A stretch of 64,000 nt of DNA from Sphingomonas sp. EC-HK361 (GTDB taxonomy: Bacteria; Pseudomonadota; Alphaproteobacteria; Sphingomonadales; Sphingomonadaceae). The notes under the pieces are model-generated. The model saw only the letters and a program-made list of their open reading frames with translations, did no database searches and was not told where the DNA came from. The first letter of the stretch is position 1. The number at the start of each line of letters is the position of its first letter. The stretch spans positions 186,001-250,000 of the forward strand of contig NZ_LR701494.1 in NCBI RefSeq assembly GCF_902498785.1, given 5' to 3'. Made by a program: the position numbers and the translations under genes. Below, one piece after another: positions 18,053 to 31,777 of this stretch.

Positions 18053-18748
18053 TCAGCGGGCGCCGCGGGCCTCGGCGCGCGCTTCCAGGAGCTGCCACAG
18101 CGCGCGGTGCTGGGCGAGGACCTGCTGCGTGCCGAACTTCATCGCGCGGTCGATCGCCGGCGTCAGCGCAAGCGCACCCAGCATCGCGTTGGTCGCTGCC
18201 GGACGAGGCAGGAGCATCGCATCGCACGCAATACCCGAGCGTTCGGCCGCGTGATCCAGAAGCGTGCGGATCGCCGGCCAGTCGAGGACCAGCGCCACCG
18301 CCGCACCCAACGAAACGCCGAACCGATCGGAGCAGGCGAGCATGTCGAGGGCATGACGCTGGGTGACGAGCGCGGCTTCGGTTTCCGCCTGGCCGGGAGT
18401 CGAGGGCAGGGGGCCGACCGAGGCCGTCAGCGTCGCGATGTATGTGCGCTCAACTGCAAACCCGGTGGCGGCGCGTGCGAGCCATTCGGCCGCGGGGCTG
18501 CCGCCATCGCGCGCGAGAGCGTGATCGACGATGCCGGGGTGCGCGCCGTGGACTGCGCAGATGCCGTGAACCGCATCCGCCAGGTCGACCATCGGCGACT
18601 GGTAGCCGCACAGTCGATGGACGTGGGCGAGGCTGTCGCTGCCGTCCAGTCCGACCAGCGAGCCGAGCCCGCCCGCCGAAACCGCCATCGATGCCCGTTC
18701 TGCGCTGTTCAAAATCCTGCTGTCCCGTCCGTGGTGCCACCGGATCAT
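18053..18748 (-). CDS. Conserved hypothetical protein (sphingomonad DUF6975-like)
   Basis: 231 residues from ATG 18748; ATG 18688, preceded by GAACGGG, is a strong alternative, and an upstream TTG at 18787 is possible. The protein is Ala/Leu/His-rich and helical, with VDLADAVHGICAVHGAHPGIVDHA, SVGPLPSTPGQAETEAA and DMLACSDRFGVSLGAAVAL. I associate it from memory with a sphingomonad family of unknown function. There is no signal peptide or membrane segment. Function unknown. Confidence 0.65.
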   Translation of the reverse strand: MIRWHHGRDSRILNSAERASMAVSAGGLGSLVGLDGSDSLAHVHRLCGYQSPMVDLADAVHGICAVHGAHPGIVDHALARDGGSPAAEWLARAATGFAVERTYIATLTASVGPLPSTPGQAETEAALVTQRHALDMLACSDRFGVSLGAAVALVLDWPAIRTLLDHAAERSGIACDAMLLPRPAATNAMLGALALTPAIDRAMKFGTQQVLAQHRALWQLLEARAEARGAR

Positions 18749-18815
18749 GGCGCCGCGGCACCGTCCTTCGCAGCAGGGATATAGCAAAGCGCGTAAAGAC
18801 AGGGTTTATGCCACG

Positions 18816-19745
18816 TTAGCCGTCCCGAAAATCATCGCCGGCGTGCGCGATCGCGGCGCTGACCCCCTCGATCGAGGCGGCCCCGCGGCGGATCGGCGCG
18901 AGGCCGACTCGCACGGACAGCGGGTCGCCACGATTGACGAGCAGGGTAGCGGAGAGGCCGGTAGCGCCGCTGCCATCGATGACCCGCTCCATCGCGGACC
19001 CGACCGACACACGGGTGGCGACGTCGAACAGCGACACGAACCGTGCGGTCGCAAGCGTTTCGGCAGCAAGCCCCGTGAGCGCCATGAGCGACTCGTCGGG
19101 CACTTCGACATAGCCGCGCAACGAAATCCGCGCGCTTGCGGACCGGCCTGCTGCTTGTCGCGCCTCGACCTCGGCATGACGTTCGGCCTGAATCGTCCGG
19201 ATGTCGTCGTTGAGAGTCGCATCCGTGATCGCGACGAGTAGCCCGTCATGGACCGGAGTCATGGTCAGTGCGAGGGTGCGGGCCGAGTCGCGCGGGGACG
19301 CGATTTCTGCCGTTTCACCAAGCGAACCCGACGACGCGCGTTGGATGGCGGATGCGAGCGGCCCGGCCGAGGTTCCGGCCAGCGCAGTCAGCGTCGTGCC
19401 GTTGCCGGGACGCGCGCCGAGCAAAGCGCGAGCCGCGCCGTTGATCGCCGTGATCCGTGCCTGATCGTCGACCAGCAACAGCGGTGACGGAACAGAATCG
19501 ATAATCTCGGACGCGCCTCCCTGCGGATCGGCATCCCGTGCTGCGGGCGCAAGCAGGGCCTCGAGGATCTCGACCGAGAGCATCGCCAGCCGCGGGCGAC
19601 CGCGGTGAAGGATATAGACGGGCGCGTGCGCGGCGCGCTCCTGCCAGACACCGAACTGGCGCACCAGGACGGACGCCGTGACGAGATTCGCGCGATCATG
19701 ACCTTGCGGGACGCGACTTTGCGGGACCGGGGGATGCGGGATCAT
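18816..19745 (-). CDS. Apparent Phd/YefM-like DNA-binding domain fused to PAS domains
   Basis: 309 residues from ATG 19745, with GGGGAT upstream; TTG 19766 is an alternative. Residues about 20-65 (LVTASVLVRQFGVWQERA, then APVYILHRGRPRLAMLSVEI) follow the Phd/YefM antitoxin pattern: small-residue start, Phe/Trp helix, PVxIxxxGRPRxxxLS strand pair. Residues about 78-190 are a PAS domain (SPLLLVDDQARITAINGAARALLG), and about 215-300 look like a second, weaker PAS. No toxin gene is adjacent. The design suggests a one-component regulator. The Phd assignment is by eye. Confidence 0.7.
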   Translation of the reverse strand: MIPHPPVPQSRVPQGHDRANLVTASVLVRQFGVWQERAAHAPVYILHRGRPRLAMLSVEILEALLAPAARDADPQGGASEIIDSVPSPLLLVDDQARITAINGAARALLGARPGNGTTLTALAGTSAGPLASAIQRASSGSLGETAEIASPRDSARTLALTMTPVHDGLLVAITDATLNDDIRTIQAERHAEVEARQAAGRSASARISLRGYVEVPDESLMALTGLAAETLATARFVSLFDVATRVSVGSAMERVIDGSGATGLSATLLVNRGDPLSVRVGLAPIRRGAASIEGVSAAIAHAGDDFRDG

Positions 19746-20092
19746 GTGTCGGTGATCCCCAGCCAAGCGGGGCCACGCAACCGAACCCCTCCGATACGGA
19801 CATTCTTTGCGAGATGGGGCTTAGCATTGGAGCGAACAGTTTTGGCCGCGGGCGACAAGGCCGGGCCTAGCACTACGCAGTTTGCGGAGTTTTTGTCCGA
19901 ATGGCGACAGTGCTCGCGTAACGTCCCGACGCTAGAAGCATGGCTGTCGCGGCATCACATGAAATGGGCCGCGAGGGTCCCAGAAAAGCCGTTCGCCGCA
20001 CGGTCCGGCAGGCGAATGCACAAGGCCTGCAAAGGAGGCAGGCAACATATCCCGGCGGGGCGCTGGTCCCTCTCCGCCGGGATTTTCTTTGC
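19746..20092. other. 347-bp intergenic region with a plus-strand terminator and no clear gene
   Basis: No convincing coding frame is seen on either strand; the open frames run into rpoD antisense or lack ribosome sites. It holds a strong terminator reading rightward (20049-20090), a smaller hairpin around CCTGC-AAAGGAG-GCAGG (about 20024-20040), and the promoter region of the PAS gene. A short plus-strand RNA ending near 20090 is possible. Confidence 0.5.
20049..20090 (+). terminator. Rho-independent terminator pointing toward rpoD
   Basis: Stem ATCCCGGCGG (20049-20058) with CCGCCGGGAT (20074-20083), 10 perfect pairs, followed on the plus strand by TTTCTTT. On the minus strand, downstream of the rpoD stop, the stem is followed only by ATGTTG, so it is a poorer terminator for rpoD. 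Confidence 0.7.
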
Positions 20093-22122
<2,030 letters not shown>

Positions 22123-22123
<1 letters not shown>

Positions 22124-24000
22124 CAATCTTCCCTAAGTCCTAAGGCCTGTCCCAACGCGCGGGCGTCTTCGTTCGACTGCACGAGATTTGCAAGTCGAAG
22201 CTCCAGCGCCTGCTTCTCCTTCACCAGCGCAACCTGCCGTTCGAATGCCTCGTCACTGAAACGCGCCTGCATCGTCGATGTTGCCTCGGCGAGCATCGCG
22301 TCGACCTCAGGCCTTGCGACAAGGATCGCGATCGCTTCGTCCAGATCGGAACGGGCGATAGCGGGATCGGCACTGGCTTGAGTGAACGAATACGGCATCG
22401 TGTCGGCTCTCAGCAGGTCGTTGGCGACCGTTTCGAAACCGGATTTCACCAATATGGTGACGAGGCGCCTGCTATCAAGCGCCTGATCTTCCAGCGCGAG
22501 ATCGACCACTGCTTCGAACAGCCGCCCCAGCGCGCCGCCAGCCAGACGCAGGCCGCCAAGCACCTCCATATGGCGTGCAATCTCGATGGGATGGCGGATC
22601 AACCCTGCCAGCACCGCCTTGGCGAGAACACGGTCGATGCCGGCGGCGCGGAACGCCTTCGCGTCTTCGGTGACAGGGGCGGGTGGGGGCGCCCACTTCT
22701 GGCCGGGCTTGCGCGGTGCACGCGGCGTCCATTCCGGCCGTTTGCGGACGAACGCGTCATCGAAGCGGTTGCGGAACTCCGCCTGATATTCGCCGCGCAC
22801 TGAGGGATCGGCGATCGTCTGCGCCAGCTCGCCAAGCCGGCTCTTGAGCCCGGCGCGCTGCTCCGGTGTGGTTAGTGGTTCCGCTGCGAATTCATGTGTC
22901 CAAATCCGATCGACAAGCGGTTCCGCCTCGCTGACGAGTAGCTCCAACCCGGCCGCGCCCTTCGCCTTTACCAGATCGTCGGGGTCCAGTCCCTGCGGCA
23001 GCGTGACGAAGGCGAGGCTTCGCCCGGGCGCGAGCAGGGGCAGCGCACGGTGCGCGGCGCGGATCGCGGCTTTCTGACCGGCCGCATCGCCATCGAAGCA
23101 CAAGAGGGGCACGTCGACCATCCGCCAGAGCCGCTCCAGCTGATGCTCGGTGAGCGCCGTGCCGAGCGGGGCGACCGCTTCGCCGATCCCCGCCTGGGCG
23201 AGCGCGACGACATCCATATAGCCCTCGACCACGAAGACCCGCGCGGCCTTGCGCGTCGCGGGGCTCGCCCGGTCGAGATTGTAGAGCGTGCGGCCCTTGT
23301 CGAAGAGCGGGGTGTCGGGCGAATTCAGATATTTCGGCTCGCCGTCTCCGATGATCCGCCCGCCGAACGCGATCACGCGCCCGCGCTGGTCGCGGATCGG
23401 GATCATCAACCGGCCGCGGAACCGGTCGTAGGGCTCCTTGCCTTCAACGCTGATGAGTAACCCCGCCTCGATCAGCATCGCGTCACCGAAATCGCGCAAG
23501 GCGGTGCGCAGCTTGCCTCGAGCGTCGGGCGCGAAGCCGAAGCCGAAGGCGCGTCGGGCCGCATCGGTGACGCCGCGGCGTTCGAGCAATGCGCGCGCCT
23601 CGGCGCCGTCCAGCCCGCCAAGCTGCGCCTCGAACCAGTCGGCCGCGGCCTGCATGACGTCGTGCAGGCCCTTCGCGCGCTCCGCCTTCTCCGCTGACCG
23701 CTTGTCCTGCGCGGGGACTTCGAGCCCAGCCGCGGCGGCAAGCTCCTTCACCGCATCCATGAACGGCAGTCCGCGCTGGTCGGTCATCCAGCGGATCGCG
23801 TCGCCATGCGCCGAGCAGCCGAAACAGTGGTAGAAGCCCTTCTCGTCATTGACGTAGAAGCTGGGCGTCTTCTCGTTATGGAACGGGCAGCAGCCCTTAT
23901 ATTCGCGGCCCGCCTTGGTGAGCTTCGTGGTCTTGCCGATAAGCGTCGACAGCGCGGTGCGCGCACGCAGTTCGTCGAGGAAGGCGGGGGTGAGGGTCAC
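22123..24000 (-). CDS. dnaG: DNA primase DnaG
   Basis: 625 residues from GTG 24000. The N-terminal zinc domain is [19 protein letters not shown] then [13 protein letters not shown] (CHC2 type). The catalytic core begins [16 protein letters not shown], and the Toprim domain shows [17 protein letters not shown] and [14 protein letters not shown] with the acidic metal ligands. The C-terminal third would bind the DnaB helicase. A TATAAT sequence lies just before the start, but I could not pair it with a good -35. Confidence 0.97.
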
Positions 24001-24062
24001 ACAGGCATTATATCACACCCATGCCCTCATAGGCGGGGCGGTGGCAAGCCGCGCGAAAATAG

Positions 24063-24515
24063 TTAGCCGAGCGCCGCCTTCACCAGCCCGCTCGCCTTCG
24101 ACATGTCGAGGTTCGCCGCATGGCGCGCCTTCAGCTCCGCCATCACGCGGCCCATGTCCTTCATGCCGGCCGCGCCCAGATCGGCCTTGATCGCCTCGAT
24201 CGCAGCCGTCGTCTCCGCTTCGCTCATCTGGGTGGGGAGGAAGCGCTCTATCACCGCGACTTCGGCCTTTTCGGCGTCGGCCAGTTCCTGGCGGCCGCCT
24301 TTTTCGTACATCTCGATCGATTCGCGGCGCTGCTTCACCATTTTCTGCAGAACCTCGACGACCAGCGCGTCGTCATCCGCGGGTGCGCTGCCGGTGCGCG
24401 CCTCGATATCGCGGTTCTTGATCGCGGCCTGCATCAGGCTGATCGCGCCGCGCGCGTCCTTGTCGCCGGCCTTCATCGCGGCGATCTGGGCGGCTTTGAT
24501 GTCGTCTCGAATCAT
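24063..24515 (-). CDS. GatB/YqeY domain protein
   Basis: 150 residues from ATG 24515. MIRDDIKAAQIAAMKAGDK, LVVEVLQKMVKQRRESIEMY and FLPTQMSEAETTAAI are characteristic of the stand-alone YqeY family, which resembles the tRNA-binding tail of GatB. A role in tRNA-linked amidation is often suggested but not shown. It heads the operon with dnaG (62 bp away) and rpoD. Confidence 0.93.
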   Translation of the reverse strand: MIRDDIKAAQIAAMKAGDKDARGAISLMQAAIKNRDIEARTGSAPADDDALVVEVLQKMVKQRRESIEMYEKGGRQELADAEKAEVAVIERFLPTQMSEAETTAAIEAIKADLGAAGMKDMGRVMAELKARHAANLDMSKASGLVKAALG

Positions 24516-24611
24516 GGGTTCATCTCATATCAGATTGACGCCGCGGATGGGCGGCCTTAGCGCACGGGGCTTAGCGACATCGCTGATCCATTCAAGGAGT
24601 GCCCGCCGATC

Positions 24612-25877
24612 ATGGCCGACGCCAACGCTAGCCTTGCGCCAAAACCTGAAGGGGCGACGGGAGTCCTCGTCCTGGCGAGCGGCGAGGTGGTGTGGGGCTG
24701 CGGTTTTGGCGCGGAAGGGCAGGCGGTTGGCGAGGTGTGTTTCCACACCGCGATGACCGGCTATCAGGAGATCATGACCGACCCGTCCTTCGCCGGGCAG
24801 ATCATCACCTTCACCTTCCCGCACATCGGCAATGTCGGCGCGAACCCTGATGACGTGGAGGCGGATATGCCCCACGCACTCGGAATGATCGTGCGCGAGG
24901 ACGTGACCGCACCGTCGAACTTCCGCGCGGTCGAGCGTCTAGACGGCTGGATGAAGCGGCATGCGCGGATCGGCCTGTCCGGCATCGACACGCGGGCGCT
25001 GACGCGGCGGATCAGAACGGGCGGCGCGCCGAACGGGGTGATCGCACATGCGCCGGATGGGGTGTTCGACGTCGATGCGCTGCTGGCGATGGCGCGCGCG
25101 TGGCCTGGGCTGGAGGGGAAGGATCTCGCCAAGGCCGTGACACGCGAGACGCATGGCGGCTGGGATGGCGGCGTCTGGCGGCTGGGGTTCGGGTATGGCG
25201 ACGGGTTCTCGACCGACGCTTCTCGGCTTCGCTCGAAGCTGCTCGAACCGAACGGAACCCCTAATGCCCCGTTCGTTTCGAGCGAAGGGTCGAGCCTGTC
25301 GAGAACCGAAGTCGAGAAGCCCCACATCGTCGCCATCGATTACGGCAGCAAACACAACATCTTCCGCAACCTCGTTCACGCCGGCGCGAAAGTCTCCGTC
25401 GTCCCCGCAGCCGCGACCTTCGACGAGATCATGGCGCTCGCCCCCGACGGCATCTTCCTGTCGAACGGCCCCGGCGACCCCGCGGCGACGGGCGAGTATG
25501 CCGTCCCGGTGATCCGGCAGCTGCTGGAAGCCGGCAAGCCGCTGTTCGGCATCTGCCTCGGCCACCAGCTCCTCGCGCTCGCGGTGGGGGCTAAGACGAC
25601 CAAGATGTTCCAGGGCCATCGCGGCGCCAATCATCCGGTCAAGCGCCTCTCGGACGGCGCGGTCGAGATCACGAGTATGAACCACGGCTTCGCAGTAGAG
25701 CGCGACAGCCTGCCGGCGAATGCGCGCGAAACGCATGTGTCGCTGTTCGACGGCTCGAACGCGGGGCTGGAACTGACGGATCGGCCGGCGTTCAGCGTGC
25801 AGTATCATCCGGAGGCAAGCCCCGGGCCGCAGGACAGCTTCTATTTGTTCGAGCGGTTCGTGGGGTCGTTGCGGTGA
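24612..25877 (+). CDS. carA: Carbamoyl-phosphate synthase small subunit CarA, with linker insertion
   Basis: 421 residues from ATG 24612. The N-terminal domain has MTGYQEIMTDPSFAGQIITF and GLSGIDTRALTRRIR. The class I glutamine amidotransferase domain follows: nucleophile Cys in LFGICLGHQLLALA, His/Glu in VQYHPEASPGP. It releases ammonia from glutamine for CarB. Residues about 198-232 between the domains are extra compared with E. coli CarA and are encoded by a nested palindrome (25204-25307). Its stop overlaps the start of the small gene downstream (GTGA). Confidence 0.96.
   Translation: MADANASLAPKPEGATGVLVLASGEVVWGCGFGAEGQAVGEVCFHTAMTGYQEIMTDPSFAGQIITFTFPHIGNVGANPDDVEADMPHALGMIVREDVTAPSNFRAVERLDGWMKRHARIGLSGIDTRALTRRIRTGGAPNGVIAHAPDGVFDVDALLAMARAWPGLEGKDLAKAVTRETHGGWDGGVWRLGFGYGDGFSTDASRLRSKLLEPNGTPNAPFVSSEGSSLSRTEVEKPHIVAIDYGSKHNIFRNLVHAGAKVSVVPAAATFDEIMALAPDGIFLSNGPGDPAATGEYAVPVIRQLLEAGKPLFGICLGHQLLALAVGAKTTKMFQGHRGANHPVKRLSDGAVEITSMNHGFAVERDSLPANARETHVSLFDGSNAGLELTDRPAFSVQYHPEASPGPQDSFYLFERFVGSLR
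25204..25307. repeat. Nested palindromic element inside carA
   Basis: Three nested inverted pairs: 10 bp (GGTTCTCGAC 25204-25213 with 25298-25307), 11 bp (CTTCGCTCGAA 25227-25237 with 25277-25287) and 7 bp (CGAACGG 25249-25255 with 25269-25275). TTTCGAGCGAAG and CCGTTCG resemble a repeat I remember as frequent between sphingomonad genes. It falls exactly in the linker between the two CarA domains and keeps the frame open. A related 21-bp piece is in carB at 27867-27887. Confidence 0.8.
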
Positions 25878-26136
25878 ACTTCGTCCTATTCTTCGTTGCG
25901 GCGACATCAGGGACTGTTGCGGTTACAACGGTCAGTGGAGACGCTCGATTTCGTCGGGAGGCCGTCATCGCGCTAAGTAATTGCGACTTCAAGAACGTGA
26001 AAACTAAGCACGGGAGACGCGAGATCAAAACGGATTATCTGTTCAAATCTGAAGAGCATATCTGCGCAGTCCGCTGGCGCGATAAACACTATCCGGGGGC
26101 CTTTTTGGGAGGTTCCGTCGAGGTGATAACTTACTA

Positions 26137-26137
<1 letters not shown>
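25874..26137 (+). CDS. Small hypothetical gene between carA and carB
   Basis: 87 residues from GTG 25874, overlapping the carA stop (GTGA); its TAA shares a base with the carB ATG (TAATG). The start [22 protein letters not shown] is hydrophobic, like a signal peptide or anchor. The rest is basic ([20 protein letters not shown]) and ends [10 protein letters not shown]. Base composition is visibly AT-richer and codon use looser than in the flanking genes, which suggests acquisition. The perfect junctions argue that it is translated. I recognise no family. Confidence 0.6.
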
Positions 26138-29493
<3,356 letters not shown>

Positions 29494-29567
29494 TCCCCGA
29501 CAATTGAAGAGGATGTGCGGGCGGTCCTGACCGGGCTGCTTGGGGCGAAGAGGAATTGGGGAACGCG

Positions 29568-30044
29568 ATGGCGACCGTCGAAAAGATGCCGATGCTCCAG
29601 GAGGGGTATGAGAAACTGAATGCCGACCTCAAACGGCTGAAGGTGGAACGCCCTGAGATCGTGGATGCGATCGAGGAGGCGCGCGCGCACGGCGATCTGT
29701 CGGAAAATGCCGAATATCACGCCGCAAAGGAACGTCAGGGCCAGATCGAGGCGTCGATCGCCGATATCGAGGACAAGCTGGCGCGCGCCCAGATCATCGA
29801 TCCGCGCGATCTTTCCGGCGACAAGGTCGTGTTCGGTGCCACCGTCACGCTGCTCGACGAGAATGACAAGCCGGTGAAATATCAGATCGTCGGCCAGACC
29901 GAGGCGGATGCGAAGACGGGCCGGATCAGCTACAACTCACCGCTCGGCCGCGCGCTGATCGGGCGCAGTATCGACGATGAGGTCGAAGTGACGGTGCCCT
30001 CGGGTGACCGCTATTACGTCGTGTCGAAGATCGAGTTCATCTGA
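29568..30044 (+). CDS. greA: Transcription elongation factor GreA
   Basis: 158 residues, the same as E. coli GreA, from ATG 29568 with GGGGAA upstream. The N-terminal coiled coil carries the acidic tip [20 protein letters not shown], which reaches into the RNA polymerase channel to trigger cleavage of backtracked RNA. The C-terminal FKBP-like domain has [20 protein letters not shown]. It lies 74 bp after carB and 5 bp before the rhomboid gene. Confidence 0.97.
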   Translation: MATVEKMPMLQEGYEKLNADLKRLKVERPEIVDAIEEARAHGDLSENAEYHAAKERQGQIEASIADIEDKLARAQIIDPRDLSGDKVVFGATVTLLDENDKPVKYQIVGQTEADAKTGRISYNSPLGRALIGRSIDDEVEVTVPSGDRYYVVSKIEFI

Positions 30045-30049
30045 CCGGC

Positions 30050-30685
30050 ATGGCGGCGCGCGGCGGCTTGGCGACGATCGTCATCGCGGTCGTCACCGCT
30101 GCCGTGTCCCTTGCGATCCTTGCGACAGACAATCTCTCCGGCATGGCGATTGCGGGCGGGTTCATTCCGCTGCGCTTCGATGGCGGGGTTGCGCCGGCCG
30201 ATCATTATTTCGCCGTTCCCGCCTGGCTCACGCCGCTTACAGCGACGCTGATCCATGGCGGCATAGCGCATCTTGCGCTCAACCTCGTCATTTTCGTATA
30301 TTGCGGGCTGATCGCAGAGCGCGCGATCGGGGCGGGCGGCATACTCGTGCTTTATCTGGTCGGCGCCTATGCGGCTGGGCTCGGCCACTGGGCGTTCGAG
30401 CCCGCTTCGCCGATGCCGATGATCGGCGCGTCGGGTGCGATTTCCGCAGTCGTGGGGGCGTATGCACTGCTCTTCGGACGCCAGCGTACCCGGGCGATCG
30501 GGCCGCTCTCCGCCGGGTTCGTCCACGTCGCGTGGCTCGCCATCGCCTGGATCGGCATCCAACTGCTGATCGGGGTCGCCGGCATAGCGGGTGGCGCCAT
30601 CGCGATCGGCGCGCATATCGGTGGCTTTCTCGCGGGGCTGGCGCTGGCCCGGCCGCTGCTTCTTTGGCGCTACCGCAGCGCCTGA
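30050..30685 (+). CDS. Rhomboid family intramembrane serine protease
   Basis: 211 residues with six membrane segments. The catalytic Ser is in MIGASGAISAVVGAY and the catalytic His in AHIGGFLAG; HGGIAHLALNLVIF is the conserved TM2 block. It should cut transmembrane helices of client proteins. It follows greA by 5 bp and precedes the APH gene by 1 bp, so all three are probably co-transcribed. Clients unknown. Confidence 0.92.
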   Translation: MAARGGLATIVIAVVTAAVSLAILATDNLSGMAIAGGFIPLRFDGGVAPADHYFAVPAWLTPLTATLIHGGIAHLALNLVIFVYCGLIAERAIGAGGILVLYLVGAYAAGLGHWAFEPASPMPMIGASGAISAVVGAYALLFGRQRTRAIGPLSAGFVHVAWLAIAWIGIQLLIGVAGIAGGAIAIGAHIGGFLAGLALARPLLLWRYRSA

Positions 30686-30686
30686 T

Positions 30687-31466
30687 ATGGCCGTGACGCT
30701 ACCGCCGTCGCTAGCCGATACGATCGATGGCTATCGCTGGGCGCGTGAACGCTCGGGTGAATCCGGCGGTACGGTTTTCCGGCTGGATGCCGAAGCCTTG
30801 CCATCCCTTTATTTGAAGCACGGCAAAGGCCGCGTCGCCGCCGACATTTTTGATGAAGCGACCCGCCTGACTTGGCTTGCGGACGTGCTGCCGGTGCCGG
30901 AAGTGCGGCATTTCGTGGCGACGCCGGATGCAGCTTGGCTGCTGACCACCGCGATTCCGGGGCAGACGGCGGATGCGCTGCTGGCGGACGACGCGGCCAA
31001 CCTTCCCACCATCATCGACGGTGCAGCCGCTTTTCTGCGACGCCTTCACGCGATTCCTGCCGCGAACTGCCCGTTCGAGGCCGGCCATGCTCACCGCCTC
31101 GCAGCCGCGCGCCGCAACATCGATGCGGGGCTGGTGGACGAGGAGGACTTCGACAGCGATCATGACGGCTGGTCGGCGGAGGATGTGTGGGACGAACTCG
31201 TCGCGCTCCAGCCCTTCGCGGCCGAGCGGTCGGTCACCCATGGCGATTATTCGCTGGGCAACCTGCTGTTCGCAGACGGCGCGGTCGTCGGTTGCATAGA
31301 TGTCGGGCGCGCGGGGCTCGCCGATCCATATCAGGACATCGCGATATTCTGGCAGAACCTCGCTGAATTCGGAGAAGGGGCGCAAAACGCATTCGTCGCC
31401 GCGCTCGGCATCGAGCTCGACGAACGTCGCTTGCGTTTTCACCGCTGCCTCGACGAGCTGTTCTGA
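30687..31466 (+). CDS. APH(3')-like aminoglycoside phosphotransferase family protein
   Basis: 259 residues from ATG 30687, one base after the rhomboid stop. The kinase fold is clear: nucleotide Lys in LYLKHGKG, catalytic loop VTHGDYSLGNLLF, metal loop IDVGRAGLADPYQDIA, and a C-terminus HRCLDELF that parallels the FYRLLDEFF end of APH(3')-II. All key residues are present, so it may phosphorylate an aminoglycoside 3'-hydroxyl. Chromosomal members of the family can have other substrates; resistance is not shown by sequence alone. Confidence 0.85.
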   Translation: MAVTLPPSLADTIDGYRWARERSGESGGTVFRLDAEALPSLYLKHGKGRVAADIFDEATRLTWLADVLPVPEVRHFVATPDAAWLLTTAIPGQTADALLADDAANLPTIIDGAAAFLRRLHAIPAANCPFEAGHAHRLAAARRNIDAGLVDEEDFDSDHDGWSAEDVWDELVALQPFAAERSVTHGDYSLGNLLFADGAVVGCIDVGRAGLADPYQDIAIFWQNLAEFGEGAQNAFVAALGIELDERRLRFHRCLDELF

Positions 31467-31470
31467 CGGG

Positions 31471-31701
31471 TCAGGCGGCGGGCGGGCTCAGCAGGTCGGG
31501 TTCGAGCAGGCGGTGCAAATGCACCACGACATATTTCATCTCGGCATCGTCGACGGTCCGCTGGGCGGCCGCACGCCAAGCCTTTTCCGCGCTGGCATAA
31601 TCAGGGAAGACCCCGACGACGTCGATGCTAGCGAGATCGCTGAAGTCGAGGGTGCGCGGGTCGCTGACGCGGCCGCCGAAGACAAGGTGGAGCTTGCTCA
31701 T
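31471..31701 (-). CDS. DUF4170 domain protein
   Basis: 76 residues from ATG 31701. SKLHLVFGGRVSDPRTLDF, VVGVFPDYASAEKAWRAAAQ and KYVVVHLHRLLEP match DUF4170, a small alphaproteobacterial family of unknown function. The start codon lies two bases after the T-tract of a 13-bp hairpin (31706-31733), and no normal ribosome site fits in between, so translation may depend on that structure or begin from a leaderless RNA. Confidence 0.85.
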   Translation of the reverse strand: MSKLHLVFGGRVSDPRTLDFSDLASIDVVGVFPDYASAEKAWRAAAQRTVDDAEMKYVVVHLHRLLEPDLLSPPAA

Positions 31702-31702
31702 G

Positions 31703-31733
31703 AAAAGGGTCCCGAAATGGATTTCGGGACCCT
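31703..31733 (-). terminator. Terminator hairpin abutting the DUF4170 start codon
   Basis: Arms AGGGTCCCGAAAT (31706-31718) and ATTTCGGGACCCT (31721-31733) pair perfectly over 13 bp. On the minus strand the stem is followed by TTTT (31706-31703, partly within the arm). It would end transcripts of the upstream stress cluster, whose last gene stops at 31778, but it also forms the immediate leader of DUF4170. Confidence 0.75.
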
Positions 31734-31777
31734 CTAGCGCTGTGCGCTGCAACATTGAACCCGCTGCGTGTGGGAAA

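Noticed and set aside
24001-24020. TATAAT just before the dnaG start
   Set aside because: No -35 at suitable distance, and dnaG follows yqeY closely, so an operon transcript explains expression.
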